Below are positions 20,431-28,803 of a stretch of DNA of 49,561 nt, in pieces. Position 1 is the first letter of the stretch. The number at the start of each line of letters is the position of its first letter. The notes beneath the pieces are model-generated. The model was given only the letters and a program-made list of their open reading frames with translations. It had not been told where the DNA came from and made no database searches. The position numbers and the translations under genes were made by a program. Source of the DNA: Oscillospiraceae bacterium (GTDB lineage Bacteria > Bacillota > Clostridia > Oscillospirales > Ruminococcaceae); the NCBI GenBank assembly GCA_028720105.1, contig JAQYLI010000002.1, positions 1 through 49,561 of the forward strand, given 5' to 3'.

Positions 20431-20883
20431 ATGAAAAATTCTACTCTTGAAAAGGGCTTTGACGAAAGGCAGATACTTGAAAGAGGCAGAGCCTTTCGGA
20501 ACGCTTATTTAACGCTGGCGGGCACTTTATTACTGATGTTCCTGATGAATGACGGATTTGAGCTTTACATTTTTGACGGTTTGGCGCTTTTTGATATTTC
20601 GATAATGCTGTCGCTGGCTGTATTCGGCTGCACTGCTGTTCTGCACGATGCTTTTGACAGCTATGATCGTGTGTCAAACGGCGTGCCGATCATCTTTGGG
20701 ATATACGGTGTCATTTCGGTAATAATGAGCATTGTACATATTGTGAAGGGCGACCCGCTGATAGAAGAGTCGGGCGTTATCGGCTCGGAGCTTATCTTCC
20801 TTTTCACAGGCTTATGCTTTGCTTCTGTGGGCATTGCGTATCTTATCAAGCGTGCAAGGGATAAAAAGTCTTCCGAGGAATAA
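20431..20883 (+). CDS. Four-helix membrane protein paired with the XRE regulator
   Basis: A 150-residue protein of unknown function: a charged N-terminus with a GFDERQILERGRAFRNAY segment, then four predicted membrane helices (about 29-48, 51-72, 84-106 and 118-138) and a basic C-terminus. The ATG at 20431 has AAAGGAG 9 bases upstream; the in-frame ATG at 20422 overlaps that site. The gap after the regulator is 15 bases. The DERQ...G+AF..A pattern resembles small membrane partners of XRE regulators. No enzymatic motif is visible. Confidence 0.8.
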   Translation: MKNSTLEKGFDERQILERGRAFRNAYLTLAGTLLLMFLMNDGFELYIFDGLALFDISIMLSLAVFGCTAVLHDAFDSYDRVSNGVPIIFGIYGVISVIMSIVHIVKGDPLIEESGVIGSELIFLFTGLCFASVGIAYLIKRARDKKSSEE

Positions 20884-20894
20884 TATCAGACAGT

Positions 20895-20933
20895 AATATC
20901 CCCCCTGTTCTCAAGCGGAACAGGGGGGATATT
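20895..20933 (+). terminator. Terminator of the XRE/membrane-protein operon
   Basis: Perfect 16-bp inverted repeat AATATCCCCCCTGTTC / GAACAGGGGGGATATT with a 7-nt loop, 12 bases past the stop. It lies between converging genes, so it may act in both directions, though neither side has a long T-run. Confidence 0.8.
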
Positions 20934-20956
20934 AAAAGTTCAAACGGGATAAATTA

Positions 20957-21451
20957 TCACTCGTCGTTATTTTCGTCCTTTGCAAGCTCGATCTTTATGG
21001 AAGGCTCGCCGTTCTCGTCAACGACCTCAACGTTATCCTCGTGGTCAACAACGGTATCGGAAATTTTCTTAGCTTCCTCTACAGCCTCAACAGGCTCGGG
21101 TCTTTCGATCTTTGCGCCGCACTTGCCGCAGAAAGCGTTGTCGTCACCGACTTCCGCTCCGCAGTTCTGGCAGATAACAACGCCCTTGAGAGCGCGAACC
21201 TTGCTCTTAAGTTCTTCCACAGCAGCTTCCTTTTCGGCAACCTTGTCAAAAAGCTCCTTCATATGATCGCAGCAGGGATTTTCACGGTTGTTCTCATAGT
21301 ACATCTTGCCGATCTCAAGGAAGAGATCGTTAAGTTCTCTTTCCTCGGTTGTGATCTTGAGATTTGTCTTAACAATGTCGGTTCCCTGCTTTGTCTTTTC
21401 GGAAACAGCCTTTCCGGTGTTGTTAAGAGTTTCAACAAATTTTTCAAACAT
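20957..21451 (-). CDS. Coiled-coil protein with C-terminal zinc ribbon
   Basis: A 164-residue protein. Residues 1-85 are mainly helical and charged, with a YYENN motif and Cys-Cys near 58-59. A zinc ribbon follows at about 93-113, CQNCGAEVGDDNAFCGKCGAK (two CxxC pairs), then an acidic tail of about 50 residues. This architecture resembles Clostridial zinc-ribbon proteins of unknown function. AGGAGG lies 8 bases before the ATG, and a consensus promoter precedes it. It is monocistronic. Confidence 0.82.
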   Translation of the reverse strand: MFEKFVETLNNTGKAVSEKTKQGTDIVKTNLKITTEERELNDLFLEIGKMYYENNRENPCCDHMKELFDKVAEKEAAVEELKSKVRALKGVVICQNCGAEVGDDNAFCGKCGAKIERPEPVEAVEEAKKISDTVVDHEDNVEVVDENGEPSIKIELAKDENNDE

Positions 21452-21507
21452 AGTATTTTCCTCCTGAATAAATTTTTTTTAGTGAAGTGGTTGCTTTCTA
21501 TGTTTTA

Positions 21508-21536
21508 AGTATAACCTTATTTTTCCGTTCTGTCAA
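21508..21536 (-). promoter_or_regulatory. Promoter of the zinc-ribbon protein gene
   Basis: Minus-strand TTGACA (21531-21536), 17-bp spacer, TATACT (21508-21513). Confidence 0.9.
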
Positions 21537-21594
21537 CCACCTTCGGCAAATTCTCATTATATCAACACGTTTTTTAATCTGTTTTTAATGAGAG

Positions 21595-21632
21595 AAAATG
21601 CGTGATGTCCCAAACGGACATCACGCATTTTT
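21595..21632 (-). terminator. Terminator of the ecfA'-clp operon
   Basis: ATGCGTGATGTCC / GGACATCACGCAT perfect 13-bp stem with a 5-nt loop and A/T tracts on both sides, 10 bases beyond the clp stop. Confidence 0.88.
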
Positions 21633-21641
21633 GATACTTGT

Positions 21642-23948
21642 TTATTCGCCTATAACTTCAATGGCGTCCTTTTTCGCAGACAGCTTTATCACAGACGGTT
21701 CATTGCCTGCGTTTTCCACAATAATGTCGGCTATCTTATCCTCGATATCCGTGCGGATAACGCTTCTTATGTCACGAGCACCGAATTTCTTTCCGAATGA
21801 CTTTTCAGCAATAGCGTTCAGAACACGCTTGTCATATTTGAGGGTAATACCCTTTTCGGAAAGAGGCTCCTTCATTTCGGAAAGCATAAGCCCTGCGATC
21901 TCTGCATAATTCTCCTTGGAAAGAGGATTGAAAATAACTATCTCGTCAACACGGCTCATAAATTCGGGCCTCAGGAATTCGGAAAGCGCCTTCATAGCCT
22001 TTTCCTTGGTGATCTCCTCTTCCGTTTTGTTGAAGCCGAGACTTGTAGTCTTATCCGAAGAGCCTGCATTGGAGGTCATACAGATAATAGTGTTCTCAAA
22101 GTTCACCGACCTGCCCTGAGCGTCGTTTACTTTGCCCTCGTCAAGTATCTGGAGCAGCAAATTCATAATATCCGGGTGAGCCTTTTCGATCTCGTCAAAA
22201 AGCACTACCGAATATGGGTGACGGCGCACCTTTTCTGTAAGCTGACCTGCCTCGTCATATCCCACATATCCCGGAGGAGAGCCGATAAGACGTGAAACAG
22301 CGTGCTTTTCCATATACTCGGTCATATCGAGACGGATAAGAGTGTCGTTACCACTGAAAAGCTCGTCGTTTATCACCTTAACAAGCTCGGTCTTTCCAAC
22401 GCCCGTAGGACCAACAAAGATAAAGGAAGCAGGTCTGCGGCGCTTGGAAAGCTGGGCACGGGAGCGCCTTATCGCTTTAGCAGCAAGCTCTACAGCCTTA
22501 TCCTGACCGATTATCCTCTTTTTCATAGAGCTTTCGAGAGAAGCAAGCTTTTTAAGCTCCGTCTCCTCAATCTTGTTTGCGGGAATACCCGTCCAAAGCT
22601 CTATTACCCTTGCCAGATCCTGCTCGGTAACATTTATTGCGGAAACCTTTTTTGTAAGAGCGTCAAGCTCGTTCTGCTCTCTGATAAGCTGGGACTTTTT
22701 CTCTGCAAGGGCTTCAAAATCAGGCTCGTCACCGTCCTCAAGAGTCTTTATTTCAGTCTCAAGAGCAGTGACCTCCGCTGTTTTCTTCTTATGCTTTGCA
22801 AGCTCTGTACTGGAAATGCTCCTGTTTGCACAGGCTTCATCAAGCAGGTCAATAGCCTTGTCGGGAAGATATCTGTCGTTGATATATCTTTCGGAAAGAA
22901 CAGCGCAAAGCCTGATAAGCTCATCGCTTATTTTTACCTTGTGATGCTCCTCGTAATAATGCTTTATGCCCTTTAAAACCTCAACAGTGTCCTCCACAGT
23001 GGGCTCGTTTACGGTAACGGGCTGAAAACGTCTTTCAAGAGCACTGTCCTTTTCGATATATTTTCTGTATTCCTTAAAGGTTGTAGCGCCTATTACCTGA
23101 ACTTCTCCGCGGCTGAGAGGTGGCTTCAGAATGTTTGCAGCGTTCATAGAAGAGCCTTCGCTGTCCCCTGCGCCAACAATATTGTGTATCTCGTCAATAA
23201 AGAGTATAATGTTGCCCTCAGCCTTTACCTCGTCCACAAGCCCCTTCATACGGCTCTCAAACTGTCCTCTGAACTGTGTTCCTGCCACAAGAGCGGTAAG
23301 ATCGAGCAGAAATACTTCTTTGTCCGCAAGCTGAAAGGGAACCTCACCTGCGGCAATTTTCTGAGCAAGACCCTCTGCAATGGCAGTCTTGCCAACGCCG
23401 GGCTCACCTATCAGACAGGGATTATTTTTCTGTCTGCGGCAGAGTATCTGAATAGTGCGTGCGATCTCCTTGTCTCTGCCGATAATGGTATCAAGCTTGC
23501 CCTCTTTTGCACGGGCTGTAAGGTCGGTGCAGAAAGAGGAAAGAAATTTTCTCTTTTTATTTTTTGGCTCCTTGCCGTTTTTTATCCTCTCACGGCGTTC
23601 CGAAGCCTCGGAAACAGAGTCAGCCGCAGAATTTTTTTCTGCTGAGGACTTATTCTCGTTCTGAGCAGCATTTCCTCCGAAAAGAGCGTTAAAAAATCCG
23701 GGAAGAGAATTTGTTCCGCCCTGATTGAACATCTCCATATCAAAGCTGTCCTTAACGCCTGTCATAGCGTCGGCAAATTCCTCGATATCGTCATCGGTAA
23801 CGCCCATCTGATCCATATATTCCTTTATCTGAGGCACATTCAGCTCACGGGCGCAGACAAGGCAAAGTCCCTCGTTGCGCTTTTCGCTGCCCTGCATTGA
23901 GGTGATAAAAACCATAGCCTCTCTTTTTTTGCATCTGCTGCAAAGCAT
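21642..23948 (-). CDS. Clp ATPase (ClpE/ClpC-like, N-terminal zinc finger)
   Basis: A 768-residue AAA+ unfoldase that would feed substrates to ClpP. The N-terminus has a CSRC...CLVC zinc finger (about 3-34) as in ClpE, instead of the ClpC N-domain. AAA-1 carries GEPGVGKT and FIDEIHNIVGAG, a short middle region (about 400-460) is coiled, and AAA-2 carries GPTGVGKTE and LFDEIEKAHPD. SLGFNK (about 640) matches the [LIV]-G-F loop that docks on ClpP. The start at 23948 (MLCSRCKK) has AAAGGA about 8 bases upstream; the upstream 12-codon extension was not used. It is the last gene of the ecfA'-ecfT-truA operon. The low-complexity linker at about 100-135 is variable in such proteins. Confidence 0.93.
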   Translation of the reverse strand: MLCSRCKKREAMVFITSMQGSEKRNEGLCLVCARELNVPQIKEYMDQMGVTDDDIEEFADAMTGVKDSFDMEMFNQGGTNSLPGFFNALFGGNAAQNENKSSAEKNSAADSVSEASERRERIKNGKEPKNKKRKFLSSFCTDLTARAKEGKLDTIIGRDKEIARTIQILCRRQKNNPCLIGEPGVGKTAIAEGLAQKIAAGEVPFQLADKEVFLLDLTALVAGTQFRGQFESRMKGLVDEVKAEGNIILFIDEIHNIVGAGDSEGSSMNAANILKPPLSRGEVQVIGATTFKEYRKYIEKDSALERRFQPVTVNEPTVEDTVEVLKGIKHYYEEHHKVKISDELIRLCAVLSERYINDRYLPDKAIDLLDEACANRSISSTELAKHKKKTAEVTALETEIKTLEDGDEPDFEALAEKKSQLIREQNELDALTKKVSAINVTEQDLARVIELWTGIPANKIEETELKKLASLESSMKKRIIGQDKAVELAAKAIRRSRAQLSKRRRPASFIFVGPTGVGKTELVKVINDELFSGNDTLIRLDMTEYMEKHAVSRLIGSPPGYVGYDEAGQLTEKVRRHPYSVVLFDEIEKAHPDIMNLLLQILDEGKVNDAQGRSVNFENTIICMTSNAGSSDKTTSLGFNKTEEEITKEKAMKALSEFLRPEFMSRVDEIVIFNPLSKENYAEIAGLMLSEMKEPLSEKGITLKYDKRVLNAIAEKSFGKKFGARDIRSVIRTDIEDKIADIIVENAGNEPSVIKLSAKKDAIEVIGE

Positions 23949-24002
23949 TAAATCATTCCTTTCCGCCCGAAAACCGTCGGACAATGAGAAAATAATCCTC
24001 TA

Positions 24003-24971
24003 TCAGTTCAGAAAATCAAAACCCTTGGCAAACTCATACAGCCTGCCGAAGAATAACGTATCCGAAAAAATATCCTCATTCAAATATGTCATACCGCCTG
24101 TAAAACGAATGATAAGAACTATGAGAATAACCGCCGCAGCCAGCACTGCTGCACCCACCGCCGCGCCCAAAACTCCTCCGAGAATGGAGTCGCAGGCTTT
24201 AACAGGCTCTATCTTTCTGACAATGAGAATAATATTCACAATAATTTTCAGCACAATGTTCACCGCAGTAAAGACTGCAGCCCATACCACCGCGCTTATC
24301 ATTCTTATAGCCGCAGGACGGACAAGATTATTCCCGATATAATCAGCTGTACCCTCAGTTGGTGAACTGTCGGAGCTTATTCCGAACATATCGTAAATTA
24401 TTGCCTCGTGAGCCTTTTCATCGGAAATGATATCCTCCACCGAGCTTTTCGATATCTTTATGCCAAGAGGTAATCTGCTGTTAATTTCATCGGTGACCGT
24501 GCCGCTGTACTGCGAAGCTATCTCTTCTATTTTAGCACGAAAATTGGGATTAGTCAAGAGGGTACTTATATCTATTCCCAAATATGAGTAAGCCTCAGAT
24601 AACTGATTTCTCAGTTCCTCGTCATCTGTGCTGAGATAATCTCTTACAAGCTGCTTTAGTTCCTCCGAACCGCCCAGATTATCGTCAATAAAGCGGTCTG
24701 CGGACTGCTCTGCTTCATCTTTAAGTTTTTTTGTTGTTTCGTCTCTGACCTTGTTTACGGCGCTGCCAATATGCTCCTGCACTGTTTCGGCAAAATAATC
24801 ATCATAAATTTTTGATGTCACGGGATATGAAGAGCAGGCGGCAGCCGCAGAAAAAGCGATAATAATGCATACAAGGCTCAGTACCGTCCTCAGAACTCCT
24901 CTTTTGAAGCCCCGTCCGATAAAAGCAATAAGAATAACTGCCGCAGCAATGTCATAAATATATGGGATCAT
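24003..24971 (-). CDS. CvpA-family membrane protein
   Basis: A 322-residue protein with CvpA-type ends. The N-terminal part has IYDIAAAVILIAFIGRGFKRG, the GxxRG loop typical of the family and a second helix. The C-terminal part has two helices and a GGVLGAAVGAAVLAAAVILI segment. The central region (about 60-200) is a long soluble helical insertion absent from the short CvpA of Gram-negatives but seen in Clostridia. AGAGGTG lies upstream of the ATG. It sits between the DUF5711 gene and clp in one operon. The function is unknown; colicin V production is only a historical name. Confidence 0.82.
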   Translation of the reverse strand: MIPYIYDIAAAVILIAFIGRGFKRGVLRTVLSLVCIIIAFSAAAACSSYPVTSKIYDDYFAETVQEHIGSAVNKVRDETTKKLKDEAEQSADRFIDDNLGGSEELKQLVRDYLSTDDEELRNQLSEAYSYLGIDISTLLTNPNFRAKIEEIASQYSGTVTDEINSRLPLGIKISKSSVEDIISDEKAHEAIIYDMFGISSDSSPTEGTADYIGNNLVRPAAIRMISAVVWAAVFTAVNIVLKIIVNIILIVRKIEPVKACDSILGGVLGAAVGAAVLAAAVILIVLIIRFTGGMTYLNEDIFSDTLFFGRLYEFAKGFDFLN

Positions 24972-25002
24972 TATAAAACTAATTCACCTCTGAACGAAAA
25001 GC

Positions 25003-26184
25003 TTATCCGCTGTAGCTTATGCGGTTAACGCTGTCATAGCCAAGCAGGAATATGTATTTTCCGGATTTGCAGAAATCATCGTAATCGTCCTCAAGAAGTA
25101 TTTCTCCTCCGAGAACGCCGTCCGTGCTGAAAATGTCAATGCCCGAATTATTTAAAATGCAGACCTGGGAATTTCCCGTGTAGACTTTTTTTGCCTCCTC
25201 GTCAAGTACGGTCACAACGGGAGATGCGCAGTCCGAACCTATAAAGGAAATAAGTTTAGTTCTTCTAAGGTCGGTATTTTCGGTTATCACTGCCGAAATG
25301 TTTCCCGAGGTGTCATAATCGGTGATGGGGTCGCTGTAGACATACTTGGACGTGAGAACACCGTCCCTTGTAAATCCCGCAGTCATAGTGTCCCCTATCA
25401 TAATTATGCCATCGTCCGTAAATTTAACATCAAGAGCAAGAGTAGGAACGCTGTCGCTTTCCCACATAGGCTCTGTATCGTTAAAGTCAAACCGCTTCAT
25501 TTTTGAAATAAGCTGACCGCCCTCCGCAGTCAGAACAGTAATAACGCAGCCGCTGCTGTTTTCATTGAAGGTCACATCAATAATACGGCTGTCATAGCTA
25601 AAATATGTGAATATAGGTTCGCCGTTCGGGTCATAAATTTTAAGCATAGCAAGATACTTGTCGGATTTTGTGACAACGGCAGCATAATCGGATTTTGAAA
25701 GCTCCGCAATATAAATAACATCATCTGCCGTTTTGGTGTAAATATTCTTATATTTGCTCTCCAGGCTGAATTCTCTTCCTCCCTCGTCATATATAAGAGC
25801 TTTTGACCCCGAAACGCACAGAATGGGATTTGCATAGGTATGCTGACGCTCATTCATAACCTTTCCGTCAACGCTGTAAACGTGAAAGCGCGACTCGTCA
25901 AGAAGAGCGAGAGACCCGTCCATATCCATAAGCTGGAAAGCCGAGCCGCCCTCTACTTTCAAAGGAAACTTTCCCTCGGACAGGTCAGCCGTTCCCTCAG
26001 AAGAAATATTTTCGGGGATAGATGTCATTATCCCCTTGAAATAAGGCAGCCACATATCCTTTGTAAAAGCAGCCACAAGCACTGCGCCGCAGAGCAGAAG
26101 AATGACAAAAACCTTGATAAGCATATTCTTAGTCTGCTTCGCCTGTCTTTTTTTTCTAAGCTCAGAAATATCCGTAACGGGCAT
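25003..26184 (-). CDS. DUF5711-type membrane-anchored repeat protein
   Basis: A 393-residue protein with a basic cytoplasmic N-terminus (about 1-20, SELRKKRQAKQTK), one signal-anchor helix (about 21-42) and an extracytoplasmic domain of repeated short beta segments (for example LDESRFHVYSVDG, LKIYDPNGEPIF, TRDGVLTSKYVY) consistent with a beta-propeller. I recognise the DUF5711 type from this arrangement and from being next to truA and cvpA in Clostridia, but did not search. GAGGAGG lies 7 bases before the ATG. Role unknown; envelope sensing or a protein scaffold is only a guess. Confidence 0.75.
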   Translation of the reverse strand: MPVTDISELRKKRQAKQTKNMLIKVFVILLLCGAVLVAAFTKDMWLPYFKGIMTSIPENISSEGTADLSEGKFPLKVEGGSAFQLMDMDGSLALLDESRFHVYSVDGKVMNERQHTYANPILCVSGSKALIYDEGGREFSLESKYKNIYTKTADDVIYIAELSKSDYAAVVTKSDKYLAMLKIYDPNGEPIFTYFSYDSRIIDVTFNENSSGCVITVLTAEGGQLISKMKRFDFNDTEPMWESDSVPTLALDVKFTDDGIIMIGDTMTAGFTRDGVLTSKYVYSDPITDYDTSGNISAVITENTDLRRTKLISFIGSDCASPVVTVLDEEAKKVYTGNSQVCILNNSGIDIFSTDGVLGGEILLEDDYDDFCKSGKYIFLLGYDSVNRISYSG

Positions 26185-26196
26185 ACATTTCCCTCC

Positions 26197-26940
26197 TCAT
26201 TCGTAAAACACACGGTTTAAATAAAGTCCCCAGGGCTTTGCGGTCACTCCTGCAAGATTTCTGTCCCTGCTCTCGATTATTTTCGGAATATCCTCGGGTG
26301 ATATCCGCCCTTCGCTCACATAAATAAGAGTGCCTGCGATTATCCTCACCATATTGTAAAGAAATCCGTCACCTCTGACAGTAAGGATAACAAGGTCTCC
26401 CTCACGCTTAACTTCGCATAGGGAAACAGTCCTCACCGTATTTTCCTTAACTCCCAGCGCACCGCAGAAGCATAGAAAATCGTGGGTACCCTCGATATAC
26501 TTTCCCGCCTTGTTCATTTTATCAACATCAAGCTCATAGGGATAATGAAGTGCAAGATTATCAAGAAAAGGGTCTCTCACACTTCGGTTAAGTATCTTGT
26601 AAATATACTCCTTGCCTTTGCAGGAATATCTTGCGTGAAAGTCCGCCGAAACCTCTTCGCAGTCAAGCACAGCAATATCCGCAGGCAAAAGGCTGTTCAT
26701 TCCGCGAATGATGTTATTGCAGGGAATGGAATGTTCCGTCAGGAATGAGAAAAAATACTCATTTGCGTGAACGCCCGTATCCGTCCTTGAGCAGCCATTT
26801 ATCCTTACATCGGAAGCCGTAAGACGGGAAAGCCTGTCCTCAAGCACATTCTGAACGGACAGCGCATTTTCCTGCCGCTGAAAGCCGTGATATGCTGCTC
26901 CGTTGTATGCGATTTTCACCTTGATATTACGGACTGACAA
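26197..26940 (-). CDS. truA: tRNA pseudouridine(38-40) synthase
   Basis: Converts uridine to pseudouridine at positions 38-40 of the tRNA anticodon arm. In 247 residues it has KIAYNGAAYHGFQRQ (about 9-23), the catalytic aspartate in GCSRTDTGVHA (about 49-59), and GDGFLYNMVRIIAGTLIYV (about 196-214). The start is TTG at 26940 with AGGAGG 8 bases upstream. It follows ecfT, the common ecfA-ecfA'-ecfT-truA order in Firmicutes. Confidence 0.97.
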   Translation of the reverse strand: MSVRNIKVKIAYNGAAYHGFQRQENALSVQNVLEDRLSRLTASDVRINGCSRTDTGVHANEYFFSFLTEHSIPCNNIIRGMNSLLPADIAVLDCEEVSADFHARYSCKGKEYIYKILNRSVRDPFLDNLALHYPYELDVDKMNKAGKYIEGTHDFLCFCGALGVKENTVRTVSLCEVKREGDLVILTVRGDGFLYNMVRIIAGTLIYVSEGRISPEDIPKIIESRDRNLAGVTAKPWGLYLNRVFYE

Positions 26941-26961
26941 GCCTTACGCCTCCTTTTTGAA

Positions 26962-27771
26962 TTATAAAATAACTCTGCCCATATCAATTATCATAACTCC
27001 GCATAAAAACAGCAGCGACAGGCACAGCGCCGCATAATCAGAGCCGCCCGAAACCAGCGATTTCAGCTTTGTCCGACCCTCACCGCCGTTATAGCAGCGG
27101 CATTCCATTGCCAGCGCCAGCTCCTCCGCTCTTCTGAATGAGGACACAAACAATGGAATGATTATAGGAACAAGTGCCTTTGCACGCTCAAGTAACGTTC
27201 CGCTGTCCATATCCGCACCCCTTGCCTTCTGAGCGGACATTATCTTGTCCGTTTCCTCGATAAGAGTAGGGATAAATCTGAGAGCAATGGTCATCATCAT
27301 TGCAAGCTCATGAACGGGAAAATGAAGCTTGCCCAAGGGCTTCATCATCTGCTCAATAGCGTCGGTAAGCACGATGGGAGATGTGGTGTAGGTGAGCAGA
27401 GACGAACCGCAGATAAGGGCAATAAGCCTTATTATCATATATCCCGAGGTAATAAGACCGTTATCCGTTATCTGAATTTTCCATATCTGAAACACCGTCA
27501 CGCCGTCAATGAAAAAGATATTCAGCACAGATGTGAATATTATGATAGGCACAATGGGCTTCATACTTTTGAGAATAAGCTTAGGCGACAGCTTTGAAGC
27601 GGCAAAGGCTATGACAAAAAATAATAACGCTAAACCCAGGGACAAAAAGCTGTCAGCGGAAAATATCATTACGATAAAGACCGCCGTTATCACTATTTTA
27701 AAGCGTGCATCAAGCCTGTGAACAGCAGAGTCCATAGGAAAATACTGTCCGATGGTGATATCTTTAAGCAT
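26962..27771 (-). CDS. ecfT: ECF transporter transmembrane component EcfT
   Basis: Scaffold subunit of group II energy-coupling-factor vitamin transporters. The 269-residue protein starts MLKDITIGQYFPMDSAVHRLD and contains several membrane helices, plus the coupling-helix signatures ARGADMDSG (about 193-201) and AMECRCYNGGEGRTK (about 231-245), which match the two A-R-G/Ala-Arg type motifs of EcfT. The start at 27771 overlaps the ecfA' stop by 8 bases and has GGGGAGG 8 bases upstream. It serves many substrate-binding S components encoded elsewhere. Confidence 0.95.
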   Translation of the reverse strand: MLKDITIGQYFPMDSAVHRLDARFKIVITAVFIVMIFSADSFLSLGLALLFFVIAFAASKLSPKLILKSMKPIVPIIIFTSVLNIFFIDGVTVFQIWKIQITDNGLITSGYMIIRLIALICGSSLLTYTTSPIVLTDAIEQMMKPLGKLHFPVHELAMMMTIALRFIPTLIEETDKIMSAQKARGADMDSGTLLERAKALVPIIIPLFVSSFRRAEELALAMECRCYNGGEGRTKLKSLVSGGSDYAALCLSLLFLCGVMIIDMGRVIL

Positions 27772-28642
27772 TTTCAAGTCCTCCCCTGCCGTGAGCTTCA
27801 AGGTATTCGTTTATGGTTTTAAGCGCAAATTCCACCGTATAAACGTCCCCTCTTATATCAATGCCCCTCTTGCGCAGAAGTCCGAATATCTTTGTTATCT
27901 GAGGAACGGATAGTCCTACGGAAGCAATCTCCTCAGCCCTTGCAAATACAGCAGGAGGCGTATCATAGCACAGCACCTCGCCTTTGTTCATAACAAGTAT
28001 CCTGCTTGCAAACCGTGCAACGTCCTCCATACTGTGGGAAACAAGCATAACCGTTGATCTTGTTTCATCGTGATATCGCTTTATCTGCCCGAGAATGGTC
28101 TCTCTTCCTCTCGGGTCAAGACCTGCCGTAGGCTCGTCAAGTATAAGCACCTTGGGGCGCATCGCCATAACGCCCGCAATGGCAACACGCCTCTTCTGAC
28201 CTCCGGAAAGCTCAAAGGGAGATTTTTTCAGAAGCTCAGGGCTTATCCCCACAAGCTCCGCCGTTTCCCTCACACGCCTGTCTATCTCCTTTTCGTCAAG
28301 TCCCATATTCTTTGGACCGAAAGCAATGTCCTTGTAAACGGTGTCCTCGAATATCTGATATTCGGGGTACTGAAAAACCAGCCCCACCTTAAAACGGATA
28401 TCCCGAAGCTTCACGTCCTTGCTCCAGATATCCGTCCCGTCAATAAGCACCCTGCCCGAGGTAGGCTTTATTAGACCGTTGAAATGCTGGATAAGGGTAG
28501 ACTTGCCCGAGCCTGTGTGTCCGATAACGCCCACAAGCTCGCCCTCCTCTATCTCAAGGTCAACATTGTTCACCGCAGTCTTTTCAAAGGGCGTCCCCTG
28601 ACTGTAGGTGAAGGTAAGTTTTTCAGTTTTAATTATAGACAT
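27764..28642 (-). CDS. ecfA2: ECF transporter ATPase EcfA' (second ATPase)
   Basis: Energises vitamin uptake with EcfA and EcfT. The 292-residue protein has Walker A GHTGSGKST (about 40-48), Q-loop FQYPEYQIFEDTV (about 91-103), signature LSGGQKRR, Walker B LILDEPTAGLDPRG and switch VSHSMED. The start at 28642 (MSIIKTEKLTF) is right for the family; the frame is open 21 codons further, but that stretch belongs to the structured element at 28654-28752. AAAGGAA lies upstream. It is separated from ecfA by two membrane-protein genes, an unusual break in a usually contiguous pair. Confidence 0.95.
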   Translation of the reverse strand: MSIIKTEKLTFTYSQGTPFEKTAVNNVDLEIEEGELVGVIGHTGSGKSTLIQHFNGLIKPTSGRVLIDGTDIWSKDVKLRDIRFKVGLVFQYPEYQIFEDTVYKDIAFGPKNMGLDEKEIDRRVRETAELVGISPELLKKSPFELSGGQKRRVAIAGVMAMRPKVLILDEPTAGLDPRGRETILGQIKRYHDETRSTVMLVSHSMEDVARFASRILVMNKGEVLCYDTPPAVFARAEEIASVGLSVPQITKIFGLLRKRGIDIRGDVYTVEFALKTINEYLEAHGRGGLENA

Positions 28643-28653
28643 TTTTAATACCA

Positions 28654-28752
28654 TTCCTTTTTTGAGAGTTTTGTGGTTTCCGTAGGAAATCTTTGGCGAA
28701 GCCAAAGAAGCAAAACTCGGTGTGAAAATCTTTGATTATCACACATTCCTCC
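28654..28752 (-). repeat. Structured leader element, copy B (upstream of ecfA2)
   Basis: A 99-nt element with the same stem order as 14367-14471. On the minus strand: GGAGGAAT; hairpin GTGTGATAATC / GATTTTCACAC (28720-28744, one mismatch); outer stem GAGTTTTG / CAAAACTC (28711-28718 with 28666-28673) enclosing CTTTGGC/GCCAAAG (28691-28707) and TTTCC/GGAAA (28677-28689); then AAAGGAA and the ATG 11 bases on. Compared with copy A, third-pair C-G becomes G-C in the first hairpin, and both inner hairpins keep pairing with different sequence. Confidence 0.75.
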
Positions 28753-28803
28753 GAATTTAAAATACATTTCCATAATATGGATAATGTTTTCGTGTTCGAT
28801 AAA

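Noticed and set aside
28643-28705. 21-codon N-terminal extension of ecfA2
   Set aside because: The DNA belongs to the structured element shared with the sulP leader, and the family N-terminus begins at 28642.
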